NCBI GenBank assembly: GCA_933207985.1
Contig: OW240917.1
Location: 106,065,475-106,129,474 of the forward strand
DNA: 64,000 nt
Direction: 5' to 3'
From: Pelobates cultripes
Lineage: Eukaryota > Chordata > Amphibia > Anura > Pelobatidae
Shown: positions 50,915 through 63,300 of the stretch, one piece after another
Position numbering within the stretch: the stretch's first letter is position 1
Layout: the number at the start of each line of letters is the position of its first letter
The notes under the pieces: generated by a model
Told to the model about the DNA's origin: nothing
Database searches by the model: none
The model's input: only the letters and a program-made list of their open reading frames with translations
Program-made: the position numbers and the translations under genes

Positions 50915-52974
50915 TTAACCCCTTAAGGACCAGACTGTTTTTGCGATGTTGTACATTTGCGACCAGGCATCTTTTTACATTTTTGTGGTGTTTGTGTTTA
51001 GCTGTTATTTTCCGCTCTCTCATTTACTGTTCCAATACAAATTATATATTTTTTTTTCGGACAAAAAAAGGGCTTTCTTTACATACCATTATTTATATCA
51101 TCTCATGTAATTTAATTTTTGAAAAATGAAAAAAATATGAATTGAAAAAAATACATTTTTTTTACTTTTACTTGAAAAATCTATTACTCATCTACAAAAG
51201 CGAATGAAAAAAAAATGCTAAATAGATTCAAAATTTTGTCCTGCGTTTAAAAATACATACATGCTTTTTTGCATGTTATCGGGCTATAAGTACAAGTACG
51301 ATATTGCGGTTTCAAAACATACATTTTTTAAATTTATCAATAGTGACATTGTAACACTATTATCTGTCATAAATCTCTAAATAACACCCCACATGTGCAT
51401 ATTTTTTTTTTTTAAAGTAGACAACCCAAGGTATTCAATATGGGGTATGTCCAGACTTTTTTTAGTAGCCACTTAGTTGCAAACACTGGCCAAAGTTAGC
51501 GTTCATATTTGTTTGTGTGTGAAAAAAGTAAAAAAAATAAATTGAACACTAATTTTGGCCAGTGTTTGTGACTAAGTGGTTACTAAAAAAGACTGGACAT
51601 ACCCCATTTGCAATACCTTGGGTTGTCTTCTTTTGCAAATGGCATGCCATCATGGGGGTAAATCTCATTCCTGGGCTACCATACGCTCTCAAAGGCAAGG
51701 TAACCAACCTGGCCATTTTCAATGTAAAAATATTTGACCCATATATTTGACCCTGTAACTTTCAAAAACGCTATAAAACCTGTACATGGGAGGTACTGTT
51801 ATACTCAGGAGACTTTACTGAACACAAATATTAGTGTTTCAAAACTGGAAAACTTATCACAAATTATATCATCAGTAATCTGTTAGTGTGTGAAAAATGC
51901 AAAAAAAGTCACTTTCACTGACAATATCATCGCTGTGATATGTTTTACTGTTTTGAATCACTAATATTTGTGTTCAGCGAAGTTTCCAGAGTACAACAGT
52001 ACCCCCCACATACAGGCTTTAGGGTGTCGTAGAACGTTACAGGGTAAAATACAGTGCTAGCAAATTAAATTCTCTGGACTTTTGGCCTGGGTTGGCAGGC
52101 AGGTCCCTCAAATTGCAATCAATAAAATTACTTAATTATGTAAAAATATTACATAAATACGCACGTAGAATTTAAATATATAAGCATATTTATATATTTG
52201 AAGTCTACGTGTATATTTATATACTTATTTATGTAATTTTGTATATGGACATATGTATATTTCGTATTATTTTTATTTATATATACATTGATATATACCG
52301 GTATACAATTTCATTCTAAGTGTATTTTGATATAAATATATATATTAATATCAAAATACAGTTAGAATAAAATTTCATATAGATATAATTTAAATTTGTT
52401 TTATTATTTTTACATAATTTCATTTAAATTACTTATTTGTATTTTATAATATATACACATTATTATATAATATATATACGCGTGTGTAATTTATTTATAA
52501 GTGTATTTTTATATTAATATATGTACATATTAATATAAAAATACACTTAGTATGACATGATAAATATGATCTAAAGACATATATAAATATAATATATGTC
52601 TATATATCATTTATATACACATAATTTTTTTATTATTATTAACATTAACATGTATTTTTATTTTACACTAGCAGGGATACTGCCTGTCAGCACAGGCAGT
52701 CCCTCTGCAGGCAGACACATGGACACCTATTTTGACCATGTGACCGCTCTGTTGAGCGATCACATGGCCCCAGTGGTCCTAATCTGCCATGGGGAGACTG
52801 TCTGGGCTGCAGGCAGTCTCCCCACACCGGGAGCACCGACGATCGCTGCCGGGTTGAACGAAGGCGATCGGGTAAGTACATTGGACTGTTAGGACAGTTC
52901 AGGACCGTCATCGGTCGGCAATGCAAAAATGCTGATGACTGTCCTGAACCGTCCTCGGTCCGTAAGCGGGTTAA
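50915..52974. mobile_element. 2-kb TTAA element with terminal CCCCTTAAGGACC and nested palindromes
   Basis: TTAA at both ends (50915-50918 and 52971-52974) encloses imperfect terminal inverted repeats: CCCCTTAAGGACC on the left and, reverse-complemented, CCCGCTTACGGACC on the right. No coding frame resembling a transposase is present. Internally there are two long inverted repeats (51420-51491 with 51557-51627; 51778-51836 with 51959-52020), two AT-rich hairpins (52313-52368, 52498-52549), and a GC-richer right flank (52670-52970). TTAA duplication is typical of piggyBac-type mobilisation (family knowledge); the assignment is inference. Confidence 0.75.
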
Positions 52975-53026
52975 TTCAGATCTAGGATGTGTTATTTTTG
53001 TGTTCCCTTTATTTTTTTGAGCAGTG

Positions 53027-56000
53027 TATATATATTTTATACACATTTATCTCACACACACACACACACAATATTTAAGGCTCATGGGAGCCAAGAAAAT
53101 AGGAAACAAAATAAACAAATCAGTTCTATAGCCCATAAACAATGTTTGTCTTCTCTAAGCTGCAAAACAAGCAGCAAGAATCAAGATACCACACTGATCC
53201 CAAAGCCATCTAAACATATCCACTAGTTATAGAAAGAATTAGATGGCAATCAGTAAGCAAATATTTCCTGCAGTGACAGTCGATTTTTTCCAGGCCAATG
53301 TAGGAATACAAAAAAGGTGTATGTATCTACCCATGTTATTTGCTGCATTTAGTTAACTAGTTCCACATATTGAAGCTATACTTTACTGAAGGGCTATTAC
53401 TTCCCTTTCACTTGAGAAAATCAATGTTCCTTTATTTGCACAGCTGCCTTAAATATCTCAGATCATTAACAATGAATACGTTGCAGGAGAATTACCTCTC
53501 ATTTACTGCAGCAGATATTAAGAGAAACTGGATTGATAAAGATGGAAGGGAGAGTTTAAGAATCAGATCATTGATGGTAAGTTTGTGTGTGAAGGAAAGG
53601 AGGAGGCATTCTGCCTGTCCCCAAACACCATTTATTTGATGTGGGTTATTGTTTCTTAGAAATGAACATGGCAGAGTCTGAAGTATTTTCTCCACCAATG
53701 CAATCAAATACCTTGCACTAAAATCCTCTATTAGCTAAACTCAATTCTAGTTGTAATAAAATATGCGGATTGGTTTAAAGTGGACTGTTTGCAATTGCAC
53801 ACTGCCAATATCCATTTCCCACCAACATTCTGCAGAGGTAAGCAGGAGACTATTTGGTCACAATTTGGAAACTAGACATTCAAAGAAAGAAGACAAAGGT
53901 CTGAAGGACTGAGCACAATCTGTCTTTCAATCACAAAAGGTCATTTGAGGCTATGGCTCACCCATCCCACAGATCAGATTACTGACTCTTCAAAAGACTA
54001 ATTAGCAATAATAAGGTAAATTTGGAGTTAAATCTAACCAAACACATTGCTAATTGTTGTCTATAAAAAGCAAACTTCAATTAGATTTTTGGTATTTAAC
54101 ACACACCACATTTTTCCATTATATCCAGAACACAATAGACAGCATGACATATCAATGAATGAGAATGAATTGGGTAGAATATCCTTATTATTATTATTAT
54201 TATTATTTATATAGCACCAACAAATTCCGTAGCGCTCTACAATGATATCTAACATAAGTTCCCAGATGAAAAAGACATGGTACTACCCTATAGTATGTAA
54301 TAGTTTTTTGATTCAGAGACACAAAATTAAAAAAGAAAAAGTGTAATCCTAAAAGAACTGCCTAGCCCTAGATTATTACATTGAACTCCTTGCATCTTGT
54401 GAATGCTGCATACTACAGGGCAAAGATGTTGATACTCTGCATAAAGAAAATATGCCATAATTGTCAGAAAAAAAATACTATTTTGATATAAAAGTTGTAA
54501 TTTCCCATTCAGTAAATACCCTCTGCTTGTCTTATAACCTGTATATCTTTTTTTTACACTGATTGGTATGCTGTAGTGTGGAAAATAGTTCACTAGTTTA
54601 CTTGAAATGTGTATTGTCCTGGTAAATACCTGGCAATCCCTGCAATAATAACCCTACAGATATACCTGCCAGTTTGGGTTGCAATATTCTTCATGGTTTC
54701 CAAGACATCATTTTGTCCTATAAATGGACATTAAATGAAAAGTGTTGCCCTGAAATTTCTATAAATTGTGAGTTTCGATTGGTTCTTCATTTTATTTCCT
54801 TCCAGTAACTTTTGAATGTGCCATACTATAGAGCAGTTTTCATGTGATACCCATTAATATACATTAGTGACAAGGTGGGTCTGGCACCCAACTACCAACT
54901 CTAGTTGTCAGGAAGGGGTTTAATAGAAAGGGGTCTTATTTTTCAAATTGGAGTCCATAAAAATTCAAAGTAATTGGCTTTCTGATTCCCTACTCCTTTT
55001 CTCTCCTCCTCCCATTTACATGTGATTTCTGTCAAGGTTGACCTTTTCATAATTTAAAATATAGCAGTCGAGTATGTTTTTTTTTTTTTTTATTCGATAT
55101 GTACCTGTGTGACAGTTTCTATTAGAATGCTGACTCACAATAAAGAATAATAAATTGGGTTTTACACAGTTGTAAAACAATGGGGGAAAAAAAATAAAAA
55201 AAATTAAGTGTTACATGGATCACATTTAAAAAAAAAATAAAAAAAATAAAAAAGCTTTATTGCAACTGCAGACGAGTATCATGGACCGAGATTGCCCCCT
55301 TAGTTATTAGGGAAGGCAAGCATTTAAAAGTGTATAAATTATGTTGATATCAGTTTTCCAAAGCGCACACGGTGAACGATAACTCTAGGTATGTATTTAC
55401 TGTGTTAAACTCTGCCTATACATTAACACGTTTAAATTGTTCTATGTATATAAAACCCCATATAAAAACTACACATTCCAATATACTGCCAGACAAGCCA
55501 GACACTGACATTTTGCAATGAAGGGATGATTCATCTGATGGCTGTTAACAACCTTCCCTATCCAATCCACAAAGAGTTAAATGGATTACTAATATCTGAG
55601 TAACAGGCTGCAGAGTTGGAGGCCTAGTATTTAGAGACTAAGAGCCAGCCAATGCTGGCAGCCATTGATTTCCAGCATGCCTGATTCTTGCAAGCAGGAG
55701 GCACTTACAGAGCCTGTAATTAGGAGACAACATGACTGGCAGCCTAGCACTTTGTCTGGACTCCATCCCTTCCCACTTTCAGGAACCGAACGAAAATGGC
55801 TAGTGCCTTCCACTTTTCACAACTTCACATTAGTGTGTCTAAAGCGCCAACATAGTTTGCAGCGCTGCGCTTAGCATGGCATTTAAATCAGTATTCGGTC
55901 AAATTACATTTTTAATTGTGTTAAACGCAAAAAAAAAAAAAAAGTGAAATTGCGATTTACTTTTTTTTTTTTTTGCTTTTTGAAGGGAAAATGAAAACTG

Positions 56001-57262
56001 TGCAGTGAATACACACATACCTGTGACCGCAATCAATGAAGTTCGGAATATCCAGTCCACCAAATGCTACTAGATACAACAGTTTTTAGAAAAACATTTT
56101 TTTTTAGAACTTGTAGTTTCCTAGGTCTGTTCAAATCTTCATTCTTTGTACATTCCATGAGCGATGGCCATTACATCATCGGGTTATGTGGTCATGTCAT
56201 TTATAAACCTCGTGAAGGAAACAGAAAGCAGAGCACTCCATCCAATTTAGACCTTAATAAAACACATGCCTGTTTAAAAGCCCTGCCAAGACTTCCTGCT
56301 CCTAGATATAACAACAGCGCGCCTTCTCAGAGCAGCCAAACTAGTTTAGAATTCCAATCCACAATCCGATGGAAGCAAAGCCTGTGTATTTAGGAGGGAA
56401 GGGTGCATGGAACAAAAGTTAAAGTTTCTCTCTGCTGTGTGAGTTGGCACTCCAGGAAGTGATCCTCCCATTCATACAAGCCTTGATCTGCAGGGAAGGA
56501 GCTCCCACAAATGATATCTCCAAGGAGGTGGAAGTGGTCAGGATGTCATCATCACTGTTTAATCATCATTGTATAATGCTATATCTTCCACTGATCTCCG
56601 TAAAGCAGTGTCTTCTCACAGTGAGGAGGGCGTTGCTGTGTGCAGCTGGCTGGGAACTGAGTTCCCATGAAGGAGATCGGCGGAGTAGCACAGAAGCTGC
56701 CGCTGCTACTGTATCCTGCTGTCACTATGGCTCCCTTGTTCAGGGCCTCTGAATTCACATTCCAGCTTTGCACGTCAGCCAGCTTTGGAATGTCACTTCT
56801 CAGCCCTGGAATGTAAACTTGTTCATCACAAGCAGGCCCTGGGCTACAGGGATCTCTCTATCCAACCCCCACCCCCCCTACTCACACAGGAATGATGGGA
56901 AATGCTGTTTCACACCTCTGATATTATAAAAGCACTGAGAGGTAGTGACATGAAAATCTGATGCAGACACCTGCGAAAGCCAACGTGTTACTGAAACTGC
57001 TATATAACAGCAAAAGTGGGAAAAATCTCTACACCACCTCCACAATAAGTCTGAATAATGATAGCGCATATATCTCTTAGGATTAGTGTACTACTGATTG
57101 CCTCTCTTTTATAGCTATGTAGGAGTGTATCACAGAGCTCCATGGTCATAATGCTTTTAGAAAAATGTGACCAAAGTACAATAAATGGGCTTTAAAATTA
57201 GCATGTGTAAATATGATACTTAGGCCTGGATACATTTATATATCTCCTAACATTTAGGGAAG
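53027..57262. other. No secure gene
   Basis: AT-rich intron-like DNA with homopolymer runs, an (AC)n at 53053, and a less AT-rich zone (55600-56850). A donor-like CACAG/GTATGT on the minus strand at 56021 is preceded by a short open stretch, but the acceptor is poor. Confidence 0.7.
54183..54245 (-). repeat. LINE 3' end with (ATT)n tail, reverse orientation
   Basis: (ATT)n followed by TATATAGCACCAACAAATTC and CGTAGCGCTCTACAATG is, on the minus strand, the same class of LINE tail as at 47150, extending to the AATAAT microsatellite that these tails carry. Confidence 0.6.
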
Positions 57263-57409
57263 GGAAGGATGCTATTCTTATACCAGATCTAGTTTGATGA
57301 TCACGTGGTGGGGTATATTGATAACCATTTATGTCATATATAATATATGGTTATCAACATACCCCACCACGTGATCAAACTAGATCTCGTAAAATAATAG
57401 CATCCTTCC
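57263..57409. repeat. 147-bp near-perfect palindrome
   Basis: GGAAGGATGCTATT...AGATCTAGTTTGAT...ATCACGTGGTGGGG pairs with CCCCACCACGTGATCAAAC...AGATCT...AATAGCATCCTTCC, around a loop near 57325-57345 (ATGTCATATATAATATATGG). No clear target duplication is seen. Confidence 0.85.
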
Positions 57410-60400
57410 TCAGCCATTTAAAATGTTTGGATATATACATATAGGAAATTGATCCCATATCTTTCTCATCACGAAATACCAAGTCATACCAGGGATCAGG
57501 CAGAGATTGGCTAAGAGCACTAAGCTGACCCTCTCAACCTTTCACTGGCCATGCTACCCCAGGTATGGCCAGGCAGCTCTGCTAAAGGGTGAGTAAATCG
57601 TTGAGCTATGGTAGGTGGTCCAGTACATACACCAATTCAATCAGTTGAAATGGTTATGGTATCCCCAGTGTTCCTTTAATGGGTTAGTTTAAGAATCAAA
57701 ATCCCTGCAGCTTAAAGTGATTTTGGTGTATAGATCACATCCCGGCAGTTTCACCGCTAAATTCTCTGCTGTTTAGGAGTTACATGACTATTTTTGTAGC
57801 CATCGATCAAACAGCCTCCTTAAGTACTTTCAGAAAAGATATATGCATTTGGACCCTATCTTACACTCAACATCAGCAGATGGTTTACTTTAGGATTGGG
57901 GGGGTGGAGGGGAAGCCTTTGTCTTCCTGCTCAGAGCTCTAAAGCAGCTAATGTCCATTCAGGTTATAAAGGTGTTTACTTTGGGACTTGCAAAACTAAT
58001 AATGCATAAATTAGCTGCATTGTTCAAATGCATTGAAATGTGTGTTTTGTAAACCTTTAACCCTGTGCAATGTCCCCAATACACAGTCTAGTGTTATTTC
58101 TCTATACAACCCACACACAAATGTACTCTCCTAAAACCAAACCTCACCCTAGCTTTATGCCCAAACCCAGCCTTATTCAGCTACTTCCCATGCAAGCCAT
58201 CACCTGTTTGTAAAAAAAAAAAAAAATGCTACCTCCTGCTCCATATGTATACCACAAATTCCTTGCATTGACCCAGTTACACATACCTAATAGGATATCC
58301 AACACTAAATGCACACCACTAGTCCCTTGCCCTATTCCAACTGTGCTCTTGGCCATTTGTACAACTCTAATTACATATCCAACACCAGCCAGCAGCTTTA
58401 TGCCATTACCTGGCCCAGCATTCCAAACTCCCTCTTACCCACATTGTATACCATAAGGCGTTCACCCCAGTATCTGTGTCCCTACAACTCTTGCTCCAGT
58501 TGTCAAATTTTATCTTCCCGAGCGCATCACTCCCTATGCCCCTCTTACCCTTATGTCTCTCCTCATTCATCTTTGTCCCTACAATTATCGTCATTCACCC
58601 ATTTCTTTCTCCTCATTGACCCCACATTCAATGTCTTACCATGCTTCTTTCCATTCATTCTCTCATCACCATTTAAATCTATGTTTCTTCCCAAACTCTC
58701 TTACTTCTGGTGTCTATCCTGTTCCTCACCATTACCTATAGAGTGTAATGTGGCAGCATGAGATCAGCAGAGGTCTTATCTTTAAATTTTCACCATATGG
58801 TGCTTGAAGGGATTAAGCCTAAGTAATTCAACACGTGCCAGGACAGCACAGTAAAAAGATACCCCTAGCAGTGGGACCATTACTGGACCACTGTCTCAAC
58901 TCACCAGATGGAAGCACTGCTTACCTGAAAATCAATGCCTCCTCTAAGATGGCCACCCCCAAGGATGTAGCATGTATGGACAGAACTGCCCCAGCACATA
59001 TGATGCCTGACTGCTGCTAGACAATTTTTTATGCTTATGTGTGTCAGCTGGTAAAGGAGATATTTGCTCCTCTGTAGTTTTTTTTTGTTTTTTTGTTGTT
59101 ATCTTTTACCACAAAGCCAACAGCAAAAATATAGAATTGTCATACAAATTTCAAGTTCACTGTTTAGATAAAACGTACACTAATGTGTTTTTTTTTGTTT
59201 GTTTGTTTTTTGACAGGTGCACTTTAATACTTCTACAGTGTGCTACTGGAGGTTTGTACCAATACATTCCTATGAAAAGTGGATGTGTTGACATTATAAA
59301 GTGCTTGTATTAATGGATTCTGATAACAATAATCTCCAAAGACATTCTTCTCCAAACAACAGATGTTTAACTTTTGTTTATTAATGGTCTATTTTAATTG
59401 GTCATAACAGATTTACAGTGATTTCTTAAAGGGAAGGAATATTCAGAATGCTACTGCCATCTGCCGTACACTACATCATTACTAATTAGACAATACACAG
59501 TTTAGGATGCATAGCAATTTCTTAGAATGGGCAAAACAGGGCTCACCATCTCACTTGTACCACAGGTTATTTGAAGAAAAATTGCAAAGGACACCATTAA
59601 ACATTTCATCACCTGCAAATGCTGATTAACCATAAATACTTGGAATATTATGGGGTTCTGGAATCCTGGCACTAAATTAATGTCGTCGTCCCCCCAGGAA
59701 TTGTGACATAATTCAACCAAACTGGAGGAAAATATGGATTACACTAAAATGACAACCAACATGTGGTTCTGATATACTATTTAAGACTACTATCTGTACA
59801 CTTAGAGCAGCAAGCTTCACTTAATTTTTGCAAGGATTATTCCAACGCTTTCTGACAATATGTGAATTTCGTATACGTCCATAAGAATGTTTTGTAAAAA
59901 CAATCTACACAATAAGCATAAGGACACAAAATACATATACTATAGGATGATGGGCAGTACAGTAAATATTTACAAATTACAAATAGTAAATACAAACATA
60001 CCTGAGTGTATAGCACAAAGGATACGAGACAGAACAGTGTGTTGGGTTTGCACAAGCTAGGCCTTACTTCAAAGACTCACCTTCCTCACTACATATACTC
60101 GTGATCAAAACAATAAAAGAATGGCTGAGCAGGGGATTTATTAGTAAGTGTAGACTATGTACACTAGGAAAATCTATATCCATCACAAGAGTACATCTGA
60201 AATGAGCATGATACATCATCTGACAACAGTTGGGTATACTTTCAGATATCAATGAGGTAAATATGGATTGAGCATTGAAAGGAAAATAAATCCATGCAAG
60301 CAATTCAACATAAATTACCCTTTCTTAGTAAGAATAGAGATAGGATATTAACTTGAACAAAGAAATATACACCAGTCATAAATTTCTGTTACTGCCTGTA

Positions 60401-62409
60401 AAATAACACAGCACTCAATTCTGACACTGCTAGAGAATGCAGAAAAGAATAAGCACTCCCTGTGATAATTTAACAGGTACATCTGTTGTTACAAATGGCA
60501 CAAACTAATTAATGCTGTAGCTGTAGGCAGAGGTGTACTATACAAATGTATATGTGTATCATATTCACACACAAGGTATATTCTGGAATCGTTAGAAACA
60601 CCTAAGACATGTTGCACCCCTAACAGTATTAATACCAATCATTAGGTAATCCCGGATTGCTATTATTATTATTAGGGGTAATTTATAAAGTGTCAAAAGG
60701 TTACAGAGTTCTTCTAGTACTAATCTATAATCTAACCAAATGGCCCAATATTTATTTTTAATTCTTCAAATATAAAATTATGCAATTGACCCAGTCTTCC
60801 ATTGTAATATCCCATATGCCAACCAAGTCTGTAAAAAACCTTAAGTAATTCCCAGGATTATAAGACTTTATACCGCTGTTGTAGGCCTTATAACTGGGGG
60901 ACCCAACGAGTGATTAAGAGCCAATAATCTAGTCCGGTTCTGTTTTTTTCTTAGCTCATTGAAGAATGTATAAGGTATGTGTTTTGGGTGAGCTTAAATA
61001 ATATAAATATATTAACAATACATTTCTACTGCTTTAATAATCCAACTCTATAATAAACTACATTTTAGAAATCTGTCCATTGGAGATACTCTAGCACAGT
61101 AGTCCACTTAAGGGTATACAATAACATTTCCGAAACTTGCACTGCCTTGATGGCTACTAATACCTACTCATCAGTAAATCATTGAAAGGATTTAAACGGA
61201 GCCATGATCACAATCAAAAATAATACACAGACAAAACCCTAGGCTTTACTCTAGTTATCAGCATTTACCATCAGTCAAACACACGTTTCCAGGATAAGGA
61301 GTAAGGTTACAACCAAATTAATGCATATGGGTGATCTCCTTATATGTTCTGCATTCCCCTTGGGTATTTGATTAGAATGTGCAACTCCTTAGCTTCCCAA
61401 TAGGAATGACCTGCAATGATTTGGCTGAAGTTTCTCATGGAACTACAGCCAAAATTCCATTAGACACTATTTCCTGTTGCAGTAGCCCAGAGTCTTCTGA
61501 CTGTGGATATGCCATGCACATGTTATATGTACACAGCTACTGCATACCAAATTTCTAAGCTCAATTGCAGCTTGACAGCTGTTCATTATCAATTTGCATT
61601 TATATGGCAGCATTTCAAGAGTTGAGATGAGTATTTAGGACTAATTTCTAATTCTGCTTTAAAGGTTAAACTTTCTAAAAATTCTCCAACTGCAGCTGGA
61701 AAAAGGATGTCAGTATGACAACCGTTAATACAAAATGTGCTTGGACAAAGGCAACGAACGATCTGATCCCGAAAACCAGAGCTTGGCAAATGTAATAAAA
61801 TTTAGCAGCCAGTCAGAGCAAATCACATTGATTCCAACACCCAAAAAGCCAGGCATGGGGTTGCCGCTCAGATCTTTTCCCTGTATGAATGTATTTTTGC
61901 TTTGCGCTCCACCATTCCGTGAACTTTTTGTTTATAATTTTCGTTTTGAATTGGAATGCTATTGCAGTAGCTAATTAGACCGAGGATCTATTTACATTAA
62001 TCTATAACAGGTTTTACCTGTGAGTAAAAAGGGACCAACCCCACAGATAGGCAAGTTGTGATTGCTACTATTATTACTACTAAAGGAAAAATATCAGCAA
62101 CAAAACAACTACAGCTTGCCATCTTCCAGTTTAATATTGAACTGCTTACAAACATAATATAAACTTGGGCTCTTCCTGGCACCTAGGTACCATCCCACTG
62201 GCCACACTGATAATGAGGAATTAATGTTTCTGTATTATCAATGAGAATTTCGGCCAATTAAAACTACATTTTGATTCTGAAATTGCATGCTTTTTAAGAT
62301 CCCTCATATGGTGATAGTTTAGGATCTAATTTGCTATAGAAGTTGAGTGTAATTAATTACTTTATATTTAAGTGCACATTAAAATATTTACACAACACAT
62401 TTCTTTTGC
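57410..62409. other. No gene seen
   Basis: AT-rich; a pyrimidine-rich block at 58130-58740 gives a 150-codon low-information frame. A decayed TTAA-type terminus (ATCCCCAGTGTTCCTTTAA) ends near 57679. Confidence 0.75.
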
Positions 62410-63232
62410 TTAAAGGAACACTGTGGTGCCCGCCTCTCTCCCCACGGCAGTTAAAGGGAAAGGACAGGGGCCTCAGCACTGATGTCCAAGGAAGCGGAGA
62501 CCGGGGGCAATTAAACCCTTTATTCCTTCAGCGCTGACTCGGTCTCCGCTTCCATGGACATCAGTGCTGAGGGCAATCCAAATTCGCATGCTCAGTAAGC
62601 GCCATACGCATATTAGGCCTTTCTCATAGGAAAGCATTGAATCATGGCTTTCCTATGGGGGATATGAAGATGCTGCTTGTCCTCGTGCACAGCGTGAGGA
62701 CGTCCAGCGTCGTTTCACAAAGTTAAACTCTGTGAAACAACAGAAAGCACCTCTAGTGGCTGTCTGTTAAACAGCCACTACAGGCAATCTTAACCCTGCA
62801 ATGTAAGCATTACAGTTTCTCGAAAACGGCAAGGTTTTCAGCTGCAGGGTTAAATGAACAGCATAGGCACCCAGACCACTTCATCTCATTAAAGAGGCCT
62901 GGGTGCAGAGTCCCTGTCTCCTTAACCCTGCGGCTGAAAACCTTGTAGTTTTAGTGAAACTGCAAAGTTTATATTGCAGGGTTAATACTACTAGACATGC
63001 ACTAGAGTCACCTCCTGCAGATTCACAGAGTTTGACTCCATTAAAAAACACTGGACATCCTCGTACTTTGCATGAGGATGTCCAGCTTTTTTAAAGTCCA
63101 CATAGGAAAGCATTGAGTCAAGGTCTAATCCCTTATTTACTGGCAGGTTGATGCTGCAATGGAGGGGGGCAGATGGGCACTATAATGTTAGGAAAACAGT
63201 TTAATATTCCTAACACTATAGTGTTCCTTTAA
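62410..63232. mobile_element. Compound TTAA elements with long hairpins
   Basis: Left end CTTAAAGGAACACTGTGGTG; right end CACTATAGTGTTCCTTTAA. Contains a stem of about 33 bp per arm (62471-62503 with 62540-62572, CCTCAGCACTGATGTCC), a CTCTAGTGGCTGTC hairpin (about 62751-62784), and a second set of end modules near 62863-62908 (CACCCAGACCACTTCA), suggesting one element inserted in or next to another. Confidence 0.7.
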
Positions 63233-63239
63233 GAGAACA

Positions 63240-63297
63240 GGGACACTGCACCCAGACCCCTTCAATGAGATGAAGTGAGGGTACCTATAGTGTCCCT
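63240..63297. repeat. Short hairpin element bounded by GGGACACT
   Basis: GGGACACTGCACCCAGACCC pairs with GAGGGTACCTATAGTGTCCC. It abuts the compound element and a (ATT)n run. Confidence 0.6.
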
Positions 63298-63300
63298 TTT

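Larger units (their letters stand above)
49361..53026 (+). mobile_element. Tc1/mariner DNA transposon, interrupted by later insertions
   Basis: The left end CACTGCTCAAAAAAATAAAG (49361) and the right end, its reverse complement finishing at 53026, are matching terminal inverted repeats. The right end abuts TA; the left end lies in a TACA repeat, so its TA is blurred. The span is about 3.7 kb, roughly twice a normal Tc1 element. The excess comes from a foreign block: a partial hairpin-type TTAA element to 50914 and a second TTAA element at 50915-52974. Sequence resembling the Tc1 tail resumes at 52971 (TTAATTCAGATCTAGGATG). The 3' untranslated part of the original transposon appears lost or replaced, so this copy is dead. 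Confidence 0.9.

Noticed and set aside
56021..56069. Possible micro-exon on the minus strand (CACAG/GTATGT donor; reading AFGGLDIPNFIDCGH)
   Set aside because: Acceptor has almost no pyrimidine tract and there is a stop in one of two frames; not enough support alone.
58309..58761. 150-codon plus-strand frame
   Set aside because: Pyrimidine-rich DNA depleted in stops; composition (Ser, Pro, Leu, His) is compositional rather than coding.
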